DNA from: Synechococcus sp. CS-1325
GTDB lineage: Bacteria > Cyanobacteriota > Cyanobacteriia > PCC-6307 > Cyanobiaceae
NCBI GenBank assembly: GCA_025128135.1
Contig: JAHLYW010000036.1
Coordinates: 62,001 to 126,000 of the forward strand
Length of the DNA: 64,000 nucleotides
Direction of reading: 5' to 3'
This document shows, piece by piece, positions 18,000-26,490 of this stretch (positions are counted from its first letter, which is position 1; each line of letters starts with the position of its first letter). A model generated the notes under the pieces. That model was not told the DNA's origin. It ran no database searches and was given only the letters and a program-made list of their open reading frames with translations. A program made the translations under genes and the position numbers.

Positions 18000-18497
18000 A
18001 TGACTCGATCCGTGCTGGTTGCCTGCCTCCTGCTGATCTCCGCTTCGGCAGCCCATGGCCAGGGGGCAGAGGTCCGCATCCCTTCCGAGAACAGGCCGCC
18101 GGGGATGGCTCTGCTGTTCGAGCGCACCATTCCCGGCGGCCCCCAGGCCCTTGGGGTGTACGGGATCACAGCCGACCCTGCCGAGCCCGGCCTGATGCGG
18201 ATCAAGGTCTGGGAGGAGCTGCCCAATGACGTGAAGGTGCGCAGCGAAACGATCCGCTGCTCCACCGCGTCGCCGACCCGGGTCACCAACGACGGTCGTC
18301 ACCTGATCCTGCGGGAACTCAATCCAGGCGGCGCCATCTCCTCCGCCAACCGCATCGACCATCTGGTCTGGTGGGCCACCTGTTTCCCGGAGCAGGCCGG
18401 CAAGGATCCGGCCGGTCTCAGGCCCCTGGCTCTGCAGCTCGGCTACAGCGGGTTTCGGGTTGAGCGGGAGGTGATCCTGCCTGGCGGCCTCCGCTGA
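18000..18497 (+). CDS. Exported protein of unknown function
   Basis: A 165-residue product with a clear Sec signal peptide (MTRSVLVACLLLISASAAHG, cleavage near residue 20). The mature part is mostly beta-prone with two cysteines (in IRCSTA and ATCFPEQ) that may form a disulfide. I recognise no family. It lies 38 bases upstream of the response-regulator gene on the same strand and may share its transcript, but nothing in the sequence ties their functions together. Confidence 0.75.
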   Translation: MTRSVLVACLLLISASAAHGQGAEVRIPSENRPPGMALLFERTIPGGPQALGVYGITADPAEPGLMRIKVWEELPNDVKVRSETIRCSTASPTRVTNDGRHLILRELNPGGAISSANRIDHLVWWATCFPEQAGKDPAGLRPLALQLGYSGFRVEREVILPGGLR

Positions 18498-18535
18498 ACC
18501 GGGCTGGATAGATTGCCCCCATCACAGCTGGGTTC

Positions 18536-19288
18536 ATGAGTCAAGACCTCCCTGCCACCGCGGCCAGCGCCGCCGATGATCAGCCGACCGCCCCGCCGGC
18601 GCCGCCCCGCCTGCTGCTGGTCGATGACGAGCCCGGTCTGCGCAATGCCGTCCAGGCCTACCTGGAGGAGGAAGGGTTTGCGGTCAGCACCGCTGCCGAT
18701 GGTGATCAGGGCTGGGCCGCTGCCCAGGAGTTGCTGCCTGATCTGGTGATCAGCGACGTGATGATGCCCCGCTGTGACGGCTACGAATTGTTGCGGCGGC
18801 TGCGGGCCGATGAACGGCTGGGAGGCACCCCGGTGATCTTCCTCACGGCCAAGGGGATGACGGCCGATCGGATCGAGGGTTTCCAGGCCGGCGTCGACGA
18901 CTACATCCCCAAGCCCTTCGATCCGGATGAGCTGGTGGCGCGGGTGCGCAATGTGGTGCGCCGTCAGGAGCGTCTGCTGGCTGAAGCGGCCCGCTATGCC
19001 GACGCCGACATCGGCCAGATGGCCAGGCAGATCACCGAGATCCGCTCGCTTCTGCAACTCGGCGGCGGCAAGAAGGCGGTCGCTCCCGTTCACCATGAAT
19101 TCACCCCCCGCGAGGCCAGCGTGCTGCAGCTGGTGGCCGAGGGGTTGATGAACAAGGAGATCGCCAGGCAGCTGGAAACCTCGATCCGCAATGTCGAGAA
19201 GTATGTGAGCCGGCTGTTCATCAAGACCGGCACCACCAGCCGCACCGAGCTGGTGCGTTACGCCCTGGAGAACGGACTGGTTGTCTAG
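18536..19288 (+). CDS. LuxR/NarL-family response regulator (Ycf29-like)
   Basis: A two-domain transcription factor of 250 residues. The receiver domain has the acidic pair in LLVDDEPGLR, the phosphorylated Asp in LVISDVMMPRCDGYE, Thr in FLTAKG and Lys in YIPKPFDPDEL. The C-terminal domain is a LuxR-type helix-turn-helix (FTPREASVLQLVAEGLMNKEIA, then NVEKYVSRLFIKTG). The arrangement resembles cyanobacterial and plastid Ycf29. No histidine kinase is adjacent, so the partner is unknown. Its stop overlaps the start of the next gene by eight bases. Confidence 0.92.
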   Translation: MSQDLPATAASAADDQPTAPPAPPRLLLVDDEPGLRNAVQAYLEEEGFAVSTAADGDQGWAAAQELLPDLVISDVMMPRCDGYELLRRLRADERLGGTPVIFLTAKGMTADRIEGFQAGVDDYIPKPFDPDELVARVRNVVRRQERLLAEAARYADADIGQMARQITEIRSLLQLGGGKKAVAPVHHEFTPREASVLQLVAEGLMNKEIARQLETSIRNVEKYVSRLFIKTGTTSRTELVRYALENGLVV

Positions 19289-20306
19289 CTGGCCGCCCGG
19301 GTGCCCCTGTCCACCGGGTTGGCTGCCGGCCGGCCTCAACAACGGCTGGAGCTACCGCGACCGAATCGCTCCGGGTGATGCAGGCAGGAGCCTGTGCGCT
19401 TACTACGCCGGTCGTTACCGCCATTCCAGCCAGGCGCTCTGGCAGGCGCGCCTGGCGGCTGGTGAGATCCGCTGGAACGGCCAGCGGCTCCTGGTGGATC
19501 GCCGCCTCGCCACCGGCGACAGATTGGAGTGGGATCGCCCCCCCTGGGAGGAGCCGCCGGTACCGGAGCACTGGTGCACGGTGTTCGATGACGGTGACCT
19601 GCACGTGATCAACAAGCCCAGTGGCCTGCCGGTGGTGCCGGCGGGGGGCTATCTGGAACACACACTGCAACGGATGCTGGAGCGCCGGTGGGTGGAGCGT
19701 GGCGGCGGCGTGCCCAGGCCCGTGCACCGGTTGGGGCGATTCACCTCCGGGCTGTTGGTCTGCGCCCGTCAGCAGGCCACCCGAGCCTGGCTGAGTGCCC
19801 GGCTGCGGCAGACCACGGCCAGCCCGGCCAGTGGTCCGGGCGACGGCGGGCAGCCCTGCCGGAAGATCTACCGCGCCCTGACGGTGCCCGCCGCCCTCCC
19901 GCTTGAGCCGGGAGAGTGGCTGGAGGTCAGCACGGCGATCGGTCGCAGGCCTCACCCGCTGTTGGGTGAGGTCTGGTGTGCCGCTTCAGCGGATTCCCCC
20001 GGTGCCCTGGCGGCCCGCAGTGTCGTCCGGCTGCTGGAGCGCCGCGCCGATGGCGACCGGGTCGAGGTGACGATCCACTCCGGCCGGCCCCACCAGATCC
20101 GTATCCACCTGGCCAGCCTCGGGGCACCGCTGTTGGGCGATCCGCTCTATCTCCCTGGCGGCGGGGCACGGGTTGAGGGGTTGCCGGGGGAGGGGGGCTA
20201 CCACCTGCATGCGCACCGGCTGCTGATCCGAAGTGAGGGGCAGGGGCATGACCTTGACCTGACGGCCCCCCTGCCGCAGTCGCTCACGGTGGCGAAGGAT
20301 GGCTGA
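19281..20306 (+). CDS. RluA-family pseudouridine synthase-like protein lacking the catalytic Asp
   Basis: The 341-residue protein has the RluA layout: a small N-terminal RNA-binding-like part (residues about 55-85, AGEIRWNG), then the catalytic core with VINKPSGLPVVPAG, and the C-terminal SGRPHQIRIHLASLGAPLLGDPLY. The catalytic motif, normally HRLDxxTSG, reads HRLGRFTSG here, so Gly152 replaces the Asp that attacks uridine. Activity is therefore uncertain, although I recall related cyanobacterial proteins with the same change. The start is TTG 19281, overlapping the response-regulator stop. Confidence 0.85.
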   Translation: MSSWPPGCPCPPGWLPAGLNNGWSYRDRIAPGDAGRSLCAYYAGRYRHSSQALWQARLAAGEIRWNGQRLLVDRRLATGDRLEWDRPPWEEPPVPEHWCTVFDDGDLHVINKPSGLPVVPAGGYLEHTLQRMLERRWVERGGGVPRPVHRLGRFTSGLLVCARQQATRAWLSARLRQTTASPASGPGDGGQPCRKIYRALTVPAALPLEPGEWLEVSTAIGRRPHPLLGEVWCAASADSPGALAARSVVRLLERRADGDRVEVTIHSGRPHQIRIHLASLGAPLLGDPLYLPGGGARVEGLPGEGGYHLHAHRLLIRSEGQGHDLDLTAPLPQSLTVAKDG

Positions 20307-20344
20307 TGGCTTGCCGCGGCGACCCCGCGCCGGGCCGATCGTGA

Positions 20345-20656
20345 TCAGCCCAGGCAGGCCTGCACCCATTCGGCATAGGAGCTGTTGACCTCAGTGGTTT
20401 CGACGGCATAGATCGCCGGGGTTTCGTAGGGATGATGGTTCAGCAGGGTGTCGTGAAGCGCGGTGTAGTGATCTGGGCTGGTTTTGAACAGAATCCGGAT
20501 CTCTGATTCGTGTTCCGTCGTTCCCTTCCAGGCAAAGAAGCTCTCGATCTGCTCCAGCTGCACGCAGGCCGCCAACCTTGCGTCGATGGCCAGCTTCGCC
20601 AGGGAACGGGCGTCGTCCAGATTGCCGACGGTGGTGTAGACGGCGAGAAGCGTCAT
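20345..20656 (-). CDS. cutA: Divalent cation tolerance protein CutA
   Basis: A 103-residue ferredoxin-like trimeric protein. Signature segments are VYTTVGNLDDARSLAKLAIDARLAACVQL, the WKG turn, and HPYETPAI, which are all diagnostic of CutA1. Linked to copper and heavy-metal tolerance in E. coli, although the role in cyanobacteria is unsettled. It ends 38 bases from the convergent RluA-like gene and follows leuA by 21 bases on the same strand. Confidence 0.94.
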   Translation of the reverse strand: MTLLAVYTTVGNLDDARSLAKLAIDARLAACVQLEQIESFFAWKGTTEHESEIRILFKTSPDHYTALHDTLLNHHPYETPAIYAVETTEVNSSYAEWVQACLG

Positions 20657-20677
20657 GGGACCCCTGGCCGAGCGCCC

Positions 20678-22315
20678 TCAGACCCGGGGCCGCTCGGCCA
20701 GGGGAAGATCACCCACCGGCAGCGGGGCCAGCTGGGGATGCAGCGGTGGGCGCTCCGTTCCCTGCACCAGTCGGTTGAGGGCATGAACGAAGGCCTGGGC
20801 CGCCGCCACCACGATGTCGGTGTCAGCGGCGTGGCCGGAGTAGAGCACCCCCTGGTGGCGCAGCCGGATCGTCACTTCGCCCATGGCGTCGATCCCCTCG
20901 GTGACCGACTTCACGCTGAACTCCACCAGCTCATTGGGCACCCTTGCCAGGGAGTTGAGCGCCCGGCAGACAGCATCCACCGGCCCGGTGCCGATCGCCG
21001 CCCCGGTGCGCTCGGCGCCATCGGAGCTGATCAGGGTGACGGTTGCGGTGGGCTGCAGGTTGGTGCCGGTGCTCACCTGCACCAGCTTGAGGGTGTAGCG
21101 GGCTTCTGGCTGCTGGGCCTGCTCGCTCACAATCGCCTCCAGATCCCGGTCGGTGATCTCCCGCTTGCGGTCGGCCAGTTCCTTGAAGCGGGCGAAGGCG
21201 TCATCAAGGTCGCTGCGCTCCAGGGTGTAACCGAGTTCCTCCAGCCGCACCCGGAAGGCGCTTCGACCGCTCAGCTTGCCCAGGGAGAGGCGGGTGTCGG
21301 TGAGCCCGATCGTGCGGGCATCGATGATTTCGTAGGTGAGGCGGTTCTTGAGCACACCGTCCTGGTGGATGCCTGATTCATGGGCGAAGGCATTGGCACC
21401 CACGATCGCCTTGTTCGGCTGCACCACCATGCCGGTGAGGTTGGAGACAAGCCGGGAGGTTTTGGCGATCTCCTCGGTGCGCACGCCGGTGAGCGGCTCG
21501 GTGCTGGCGGCGGGACGACGCAGGAACGGGTTGAAATAACTGCGGCGCACGTGCAGCGCCATCACCAGCTCCTCGAGCGAGGCGTTGCCGGCCCGCTCGC
21601 CGATGCCGTTGATCGTGCACTCCAGCTGGCGGGCGCCGTTCTTGACGGCCTCCAGGAAGTTGGCCACGGCCAGGCCGAGATCGTTGTGACCGTGGACGGA
21701 GATCACCGCCTGATCGATGTTGGGCACGTGCCGATCGATGCCGGCGATCAGGGCTCCGAACTCGGCCGGTGTGGTGTAGCCGACCGTGTCGGGAATGTTG
21801 ATCGTGGTGGCGCCGGCCCTGATGGCGGCCTCGATCACTTCATAGAGATAGTCGGGGTCGCTGCGGCCGGCGTCCTCGCAGGAGAATTCCACGTCGTCGA
21901 CGAAGGAGCGGGCATAGGCCACCATTTCGGCGGCGATCGCCACCACTTCGGGGCGGCTCTTGCGCAGCTTGTGCTCCAGATGAATGTCGCTGGTGGCGAT
22001 GAAGGTGTGAATGCGGCGACGGGCAGCGGGGGCCACGGCTTCGGCGCAGGCCTTGATGTCGCCGGGGGTGGCGCGGGCCAGGCCACAGATCACCGGCCCT
22101 TCAGGGGTGCCCACCGAGGCGGCAATCCGCTGGACGGCATTGAAATCGCCGGCACTGGCAAAGGGAAAACCCGCTTCGATCACGTCGACCCGCAGCCGGG
22201 CGAGCTGGTGGGCGATCGCCAGTTTCTCTTCCAGGTTGAGGCTGGCCCCAGGGGATTGCTCCCCGTCACGGAGCGTGGTGTCGAAGATCAGAACCCGGCC
22301 GGGATCGCTGGCCAT
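20678..22315 (-). CDS. leuA: 2-isopropylmalate synthase
   Basis: Condenses acetyl-CoA with 2-oxoisovalerate, the first step of leucine synthesis. The 545 residues comprise a TIM-barrel with [17 protein letters not shown] at the start, the metal-binding [14 protein letters not shown], the [19 protein letters not shown] loop and [11 protein letters not shown], then the C-terminal LeuA regulatory domain (from about residue 390) that senses leucine. The start at ATG 22315 is close to the family's usual start. Transcribed toward cutA. Confidence 0.97.
   Translation of the reverse strand: MASDPGRVLIFDTTLRDGEQSPGASLNLEEKLAIAHQLARLRVDVIEAGFPFASAGDFNAVQRIAASVGTPEGPVICGLARATPGDIKACAEAVAPAARRRIHTFIATSDIHLEHKLRKSRPEVVAIAAEMVAYARSFVDDVEFSCEDAGRSDPDYLYEVIEAAIRAGATTINIPDTVGYTTPAEFGALIAGIDRHVPNIDQAVISVHGHNDLGLAVANFLEAVKNGARQLECTINGIGERAGNASLEELVMALHVRRSYFNPFLRRPAASTEPLTGVRTEEIAKTSRLVSNLTGMVVQPNKAIVGANAFAHESGIHQDGVLKNRLTYEIIDARTIGLTDTRLSLGKLSGRSAFRVRLEELGYTLERSDLDDAFARFKELADRKREITDRDLEAIVSEQAQQPEARYTLKLVQVSTGTNLQPTATVTLISSDGAERTGAAIGTGPVDAVCRALNSLARVPNELVEFSVKSVTEGIDAMGEVTIRLRHQGVLYSGHAADTDIVVAAAQAFVHALNRLVQGTERPPLHPQLAPLPVGDLPLAERPRV
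21933..21940. repeat. HIP1 palindrome (example of a dispersed set)
   Basis: The octamer GCGATCGC, typical of many cyanobacterial genomes, occurs here and also at 22212, 25586, 26590, 27149, 30020, 35869, 42851 and 58200 (start positions). A base-composition estimate predicts only two or three in 64 kb, so it is enriched. The function is unknown. Confidence 0.7.
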
Positions 22316-22354
22316 GACCGCTGCAACTCGAATTGACTATGAGTTGGAGCCACT

Positions 22355-22969
22355 CTAGGCCGAGGGGGCGATCACGACCTCGCGGCGGGGTGGTTCGGGA
22401 GTGCCCGGCAGGTTGCGCAACGACTCAGCCCGTGACGGGTCATGGGGTCGGAGCGCTTCCGATTTCTCGAGGATCGGGCGGAGTTGGTTGAGGTCGACAA
22501 ACTGATCAGCGGCGTTGCGCAGTTCCCGGGGGGCCAGGCTTTCAGCGTTGAACAGGACGGTCTTGAGGCCAAGGCTGCGCTGCGTCTCAACCAGGCGCTC
22601 CAGGTCGCGGCTGCCGCTCATCAGCCAGACCTCATCGGTTCGGTGGGCCACGGCCATCAGGTCGAGGCAGATCTCCACGTCCAGGTTGGCCCGCCCGAAC
22701 TGGCGTAGCTCCGGGTCAGTGCCGAACTCGCGCAGAGGCTTGGTTCGGACCGTGAAGCCGAGGCTGGTCAGGGCATCACGAAAGGGACGCTGATCGCCGG
22801 CATCCTTCAGACCCGCATACCAGAAGGCACTGCTCAGATCCACGCCTGGATCACGGCTGGCGAACTCGATCAGATGGCGGGGGTCGAAGAACCAGCCCAG
22901 CTTCTGCTGGGCATAGAACATGCCATGCCCATCGACAACAAGGCACCGTCGGATTTTTTCCATTCCCAT
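22355..22969 (-). CDS. NYN-domain (DUF88/LabA-like) protein
   Basis: A PIN-like NYN-fold protein of about 204 residues. The acidic residues expected for a metal-dependent RNase site are visible in VVDGHGMFYAQQK, NLDVEICLDLMA and SGSRDLERLVE. Proteins of this class include cyanobacterial LabA, linked to circadian output, but the sequence alone does not show that role. Starts at ATG 22969 or 22963 fit the conserved region; the frame also stays open to 23062. The GH57 gene diverges from it. Confidence 0.85.
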   Translation of the reverse strand: MGMEKIRRCLVVDGHGMFYAQQKLGWFFDPRHLIEFASRDPGVDLSSAFWYAGLKDAGDQRPFRDALTSLGFTVRTKPLREFGTDPELRQFGRANLDVEICLDLMAVAHRTDEVWLMSGSRDLERLVETQRSLGLKTVLFNAESLAPRELRNAADQFVDLNQLRPILEKSEALRPHDPSRAESLRNLPGTPEPPRREVVIAPSA

Positions 22970-23084
22970 GGCCACAACCCTAAAAATCGGTCGGGGTGGT
23001 TGGGGCAGGAACAGGTTGAGAAGATTCGACCGGATGTGACTGGTTGCTGAGAATCCTCCCAACTCCGGCCCGTAAGATCAACTG

Positions 23085-24677
23085 ATGGATCGATCCGGGA
23101 CGATCAACGGCTCGCTGGCCCTCGTCCTCCACGCCCACCTCCCTTACGTTCGCAGCAGTCAGCCGGGCTCCCTGGAGCAGGACTGGTTCTTTCAGGCCCT
23201 GCTGGAGTGCTATCTGCCTTTGCTGCGTCTGCTCGAGTGCAGCCAGGCCGATGCCCAGCAGCTGCCTAGGCTCAGTCTCGGGCTCTCGCCCACCCTGCTT
23301 TCGCTGCTGAGCGACCCGGATCTGCATCGCCGCTTCCCTGCCTGGCTGGAGCAGCGGCGGAGTCTGCTGGTCAAGGTGCCGCCCGTTCATCTCCCAGCGG
23401 CAGAGGCCCTGGGCCGTCAGCTGGAGCAGGCCCAGAGCGACTGGTCCAGCCAGGCCGGGGATCTGTTGCGCCGTTTCCGTCTGCTTCAGCAGGCTGGTGT
23501 GCTCGACCTGCTCACCTGCGCCGCCACCCATGGCTACCTGCCGCTGCTGCGGCAGACGCCGGAAGCGGTCCAGGCCCAGCTTCTGACCGCCGTTCGGGAG
23601 CACGAGCGCCTGCTGGGTGAGCGGCCGCTCGGCCTCTGGCTTCCGGAGTGCGCCTACTACGAAGGTCTTGATCAGCTGCTGCTGAGCTGCGGCCTGCGCT
23701 ACGCGGTGCTGGATGCCCATGGTCTGCTTCACGGTCTGCCTCGCCCCCGCTACGGGGTGTACGCACCGATCTGTTCGCCGGCCGGGGTGGCGTTCTTCGC
23801 CCGTGACAGCAATGCCACGTTGCCGGTCTGGTCGGCCAGCCACGGTTACCCCGGGGATGGGGTGTACCGGGAGTTCCACCGCGATCTTGGCTGGGATCTG
23901 CCGATCTCCCAGCTCGAAGCCGCCGGAATCCCTTCCCCTCGCCCGATCGCGCTCAAGCTGCACCGGGTCACCGCTCAGGACTGCCCCCTGGAGCGGAAGC
24001 AGCCCTACGACCCCGCCATGGCAGCCAGGCGGGCCGGTGAACACGCTGCCGACTACCTCGGCCAGCGGGTCCGGGAGCTGGAAGGCCTGACGCCGGTCAT
24101 GGACAGACCGCCGCTGCTGGTGGCCCCGTTCGACGCCGAGCTGTTCGGTCACTGGTGGTACGAGGGACCTGTCTTCCTGGAGGAGTTGTTCCGCCAGGCC
24201 CCGGCTGCGGGCCTCAGCTTCACCACCCTGCGGGCGGTGCTTCAGGAACCCCATGCCCTGCAGATCTGCCGACCTTCCCCCTCCAGCTGGGGACAAGGGG
24301 GATATCACCATTACTGGCTCAATGAAACCAACGCCTGGGTGGTGCCGGAATGGGATCGGGCTTCAGCGGCGATGGTGCGTCGCGTCAACGAAGGGGTGGC
24401 GACGAAAGAGCAGCGGCGGATGCTGACCCAGGCGGGGCGGGAGCTTCTGCTGGCCCAGTCCTCCGACTGGAGTTTCATTCTCCGGGCCGGCACCACCACC
24501 GACCTGGCCCGGGACCGGATCCGAACCCACCTGGATCGGTTCTGGCGGCTGCTCCATGCCATCGAATCCGACCAGCCCTTCCCCCTCGGTTGGCTGGTGG
24601 CGCTGGAGAAGGAGGACGGCCTGTTCCCGCTGCTGAACACGGCCGACTGGTCCTCGAGCCTGGTGGGTGCCGTCTGA
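23085..24677 (+). CDS. Glycoside hydrolase family 57 glucan branching enzyme
   Basis: Forms alpha-1,6 branches in glycogen. The 530-residue protein begins with LVLHAHLPYVR, the hallmark of GH57. The catalytic nucleophile lies in LWLPECAYYE and the acid/base in VAPFDAELFGHWWYEGP, matching the branching-enzyme subgroup; the C-terminal DUF1957 helical part includes WNETNAW-like WLNETNAWVV. The start at ATG 23085 is supported by a TAAGAT box 12 bases upstream. It stands alone on the plus strand, followed by a stress-protein gene. Confidence 0.93.
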   Translation: MDRSGTINGSLALVLHAHLPYVRSSQPGSLEQDWFFQALLECYLPLLRLLECSQADAQQLPRLSLGLSPTLLSLLSDPDLHRRFPAWLEQRRSLLVKVPPVHLPAAEALGRQLEQAQSDWSSQAGDLLRRFRLLQQAGVLDLLTCAATHGYLPLLRQTPEAVQAQLLTAVREHERLLGERPLGLWLPECAYYEGLDQLLLSCGLRYAVLDAHGLLHGLPRPRYGVYAPICSPAGVAFFARDSNATLPVWSASHGYPGDGVYREFHRDLGWDLPISQLEAAGIPSPRPIALKLHRVTAQDCPLERKQPYDPAMAARRAGEHAADYLGQRVRELEGLTPVMDRPPLLVAPFDAELFGHWWYEGPVFLEELFRQAPAAGLSFTTLRAVLQEPHALQICRPSPSSWGQGGYHHYWLNETNAWVVPEWDRASAAMVRRVNEGVATKEQRRMLTQAGRELLLAQSSDWSFILRAGTTTDLARDRIRTHLDRFWRLLHAIESDQPFPLGWLVALEKEDGLFPLLNTADWSSSLVGAV

Positions 24678-24786
24678 TCGGGATCGGGCGCACCGGTTTC
24701 AGCCGCCGCTGGTGGTTGGCTGGCTGAATCGCCGGAGTGCCCGATCGCCGGGGGTACGCTGCTGGCTGGAGCGGTGAGATGGGGCC

Positions 24787-25230
24787 ATGTTTGAGCATCT
24801 GCTGGTTCCCATCGATGGCTCCCCGCAGTCGCTCAGAGCCGTGGACGGAGCGGTGGCCTTCGCCAGGGAACGGGGAGCGCGGATCACCTTCTTCCATGCC
24901 CGCTCGAACGTTCCGATTTCGATCTACGGCGTCGGCGAGCTGATCAACCCCGACACCCTGCAGGATCTGATCAACGCGGCAAAGGAAAGCTCCGATCAGA
25001 TTCTGGGGCAGGCCCTGGAGGTGGCGAAAGCGGCGGGTGTCGCCGCCACGGCTGATGGGGTCGTTGACGATCTCCCTGCCGAAGCGATCCTGGCCGCTGC
25101 CGAACAGCACCGGCCCGATCTGATCTTCATGTCGTCCCATGGCCGACGAGGCCTCTCCGCACTCCTGCTGGGCAGTCAGACCCAGCGGGTGATCACCAAA
25201 GCCTCCCTGCCGGTTCTGGTGTACCGCTGA
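24787..25230 (+). CDS. Universal stress protein, UspA family
   Basis: A single Usp domain of 147 residues with the N-terminal HLLVPIDGSPQSLRA and the C-terminal nucleotide-binding loop MSSHGRRGLSALLLGSQTQRV (GxxG-9x-G-S/T pattern), so ATP binding is likely. The central part carries the Usp-typical ADLIVM-like PDLIFMSSHG. A 109-base gap separates it from the branching enzyme. The role is usually in stress or energy-limitation response, which is all that can be inferred. Confidence 0.92.
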   Translation: MFEHLLVPIDGSPQSLRAVDGAVAFARERGARITFFHARSNVPISIYGVGELINPDTLQDLINAAKESSDQILGQALEVAKAAGVAATADGVVDDLPAEAILAAAEQHRPDLIFMSSHGRRGLSALLLGSQTQRVITKASLPVLVYR

Positions 25231-25245
25231 GCCTCGCTGCTGGCA

Positions 25246-26481
25246 TCAGCCGGCCAGCACGCGCCACAACAGCTCCACTTCCTTGCCCTGCTGCCGCATC
25301 AGCCCCCAGCGCACCGGGTTCGGCGCCTGGGCGAACAAACGCAGCATGGCCAGGGTGAGCTCGGGAACCGTGAGGCTGTTCGCCAGGAAGCCATGCCACT
25401 GGTGCAGCGGCAGATCGAAGAAGGTGGCGAAGAACTGGCGCAGCTGCGGTTCCGAGAAACGCATCAACTTCTCCAGCCCGAATTGATACAGCGCCCGTTT
25501 GCGTACCAGATCGGCCGGCCAGACCGCTGACCAGGCCGCCTGAGCCACCTGTTCGGCGCCGGAGTCGGGGACGTTCAGCGCCATGGCGATCGCCTTCGCC
25601 ACGCCCGGCGCCCGGCGCAGCAGCGACCCCACCAGGTATCCCGAGGCGGGGTGAACCATGCTGGCCGCACCGCCGAATCCCACCACCCGCTGCTGCAGAT
25701 CCGGCAGGGGCAGGTTCATCGGGAACAGGCAGTGCTCCTCCGCTTCGATCGTCTCGATCGCCACACCCCGGAAGTTAAGCCGTTGCTGCAGGCGGCGCTT
25801 CAGTTGCTCCGGTGGAAAAGCCGGTGCCAGGGCCAGGGAGGTTTCCTCGACAAAGAACACCCCATCGCCCAGGTCCATGGCGTAGAGGAAGGTGGGGGGC
25901 TCCGTTTGCCGCTCCAGGTCGCTCAGGTGATCCGAGCGGAAATCCATCAGCACGAACTGGCCGGGATCCACAGGAGCACCACGGAAGCGGCCGACGATCC
26001 CGTAGGCGGCCTGGTAAGCCACCGGACCCAGGCTGGGACGCTGCACGAACACGGGCTGATGGCCACTGGTGTCGACCACCAGCCGGGCCGTGTGCTCCTT
26101 GCCCTCCCTGGTGGTGACGCAGGAGCTGTGGGGACCGTGGACAATCGATGCGGCCGTGCCCCGGTGCCAGTGCAGGCCGCCCCGCGCGCAGCCCTCCAGC
26201 CAGTGGGCCTGGAGCCTGGCCTTGTCGAACAGGCCATAGGCGTGCTGGTGGGCCACCGGCTCGGCGCCGAAATAGCTGACGCAGTTGGACCAGCGGTGCT
26301 CCAGCAGGTGGTCGATCCCATCGGCTTCGAGCTCGCTGGCCCAGACGCCGTAGGTGTTTGGCCAGGCCCGGGTCGGTTCCACGGCGGCCAGCGCCTCGAC
26401 GGCGAGGCCCTCAGCGCAGAGAGCGGAGGCGATGGCCAGGGCGGCAGGGCCGCAACCGATCACCAGGGCATCGGCGGTCAA
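25246..26481 (-). CDS. crtL: Lycopene cyclase
   Basis: Flavoprotein that cyclises the ends of lycopene into carotene rings. The 411-residue product has an N-terminal dinucleotide-binding motif (VIGCGPAALAIASAL), the cyclase segment WPNTYGVWASELEADG, and the mid-protein FLYAMDLGDGVFFVEETSLA and GGAASMVHPASGYLVG, all typical of CrtL-type cyclases. Cyanobacteria can carry beta and epsilon variants; sequence by eye does not settle which. It begins nine bases after gyrA on the same strand, an arrangement common in this group. Confidence 0.92.
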   Translation of the reverse strand: MTADALVIGCGPAALAIASALCAEGLAVEALAAVEPTRAWPNTYGVWASELEADGIDHLLEHRWSNCVSYFGAEPVAHQHAYGLFDKARLQAHWLEGCARGGLHWHRGTAASIVHGPHSSCVTTREGKEHTARLVVDTSGHQPVFVQRPSLGPVAYQAAYGIVGRFRGAPVDPGQFVLMDFRSDHLSDLERQTEPPTFLYAMDLGDGVFFVEETSLALAPAFPPEQLKRRLQQRLNFRGVAIETIEAEEHCLFPMNLPLPDLQQRVVGFGGAASMVHPASGYLVGSLLRRAPGVAKAIAMALNVPDSGAEQVAQAAWSAVWPADLVRKRALYQFGLEKLMRFSEPQLRQFFATFFDLPLHQWHGFLANSLTVPELTLAMLRLFAQAPNPVRWGLMRQQGKEVELLWRVLAG

Positions 26482-26490
26482 CTGGCTGCC

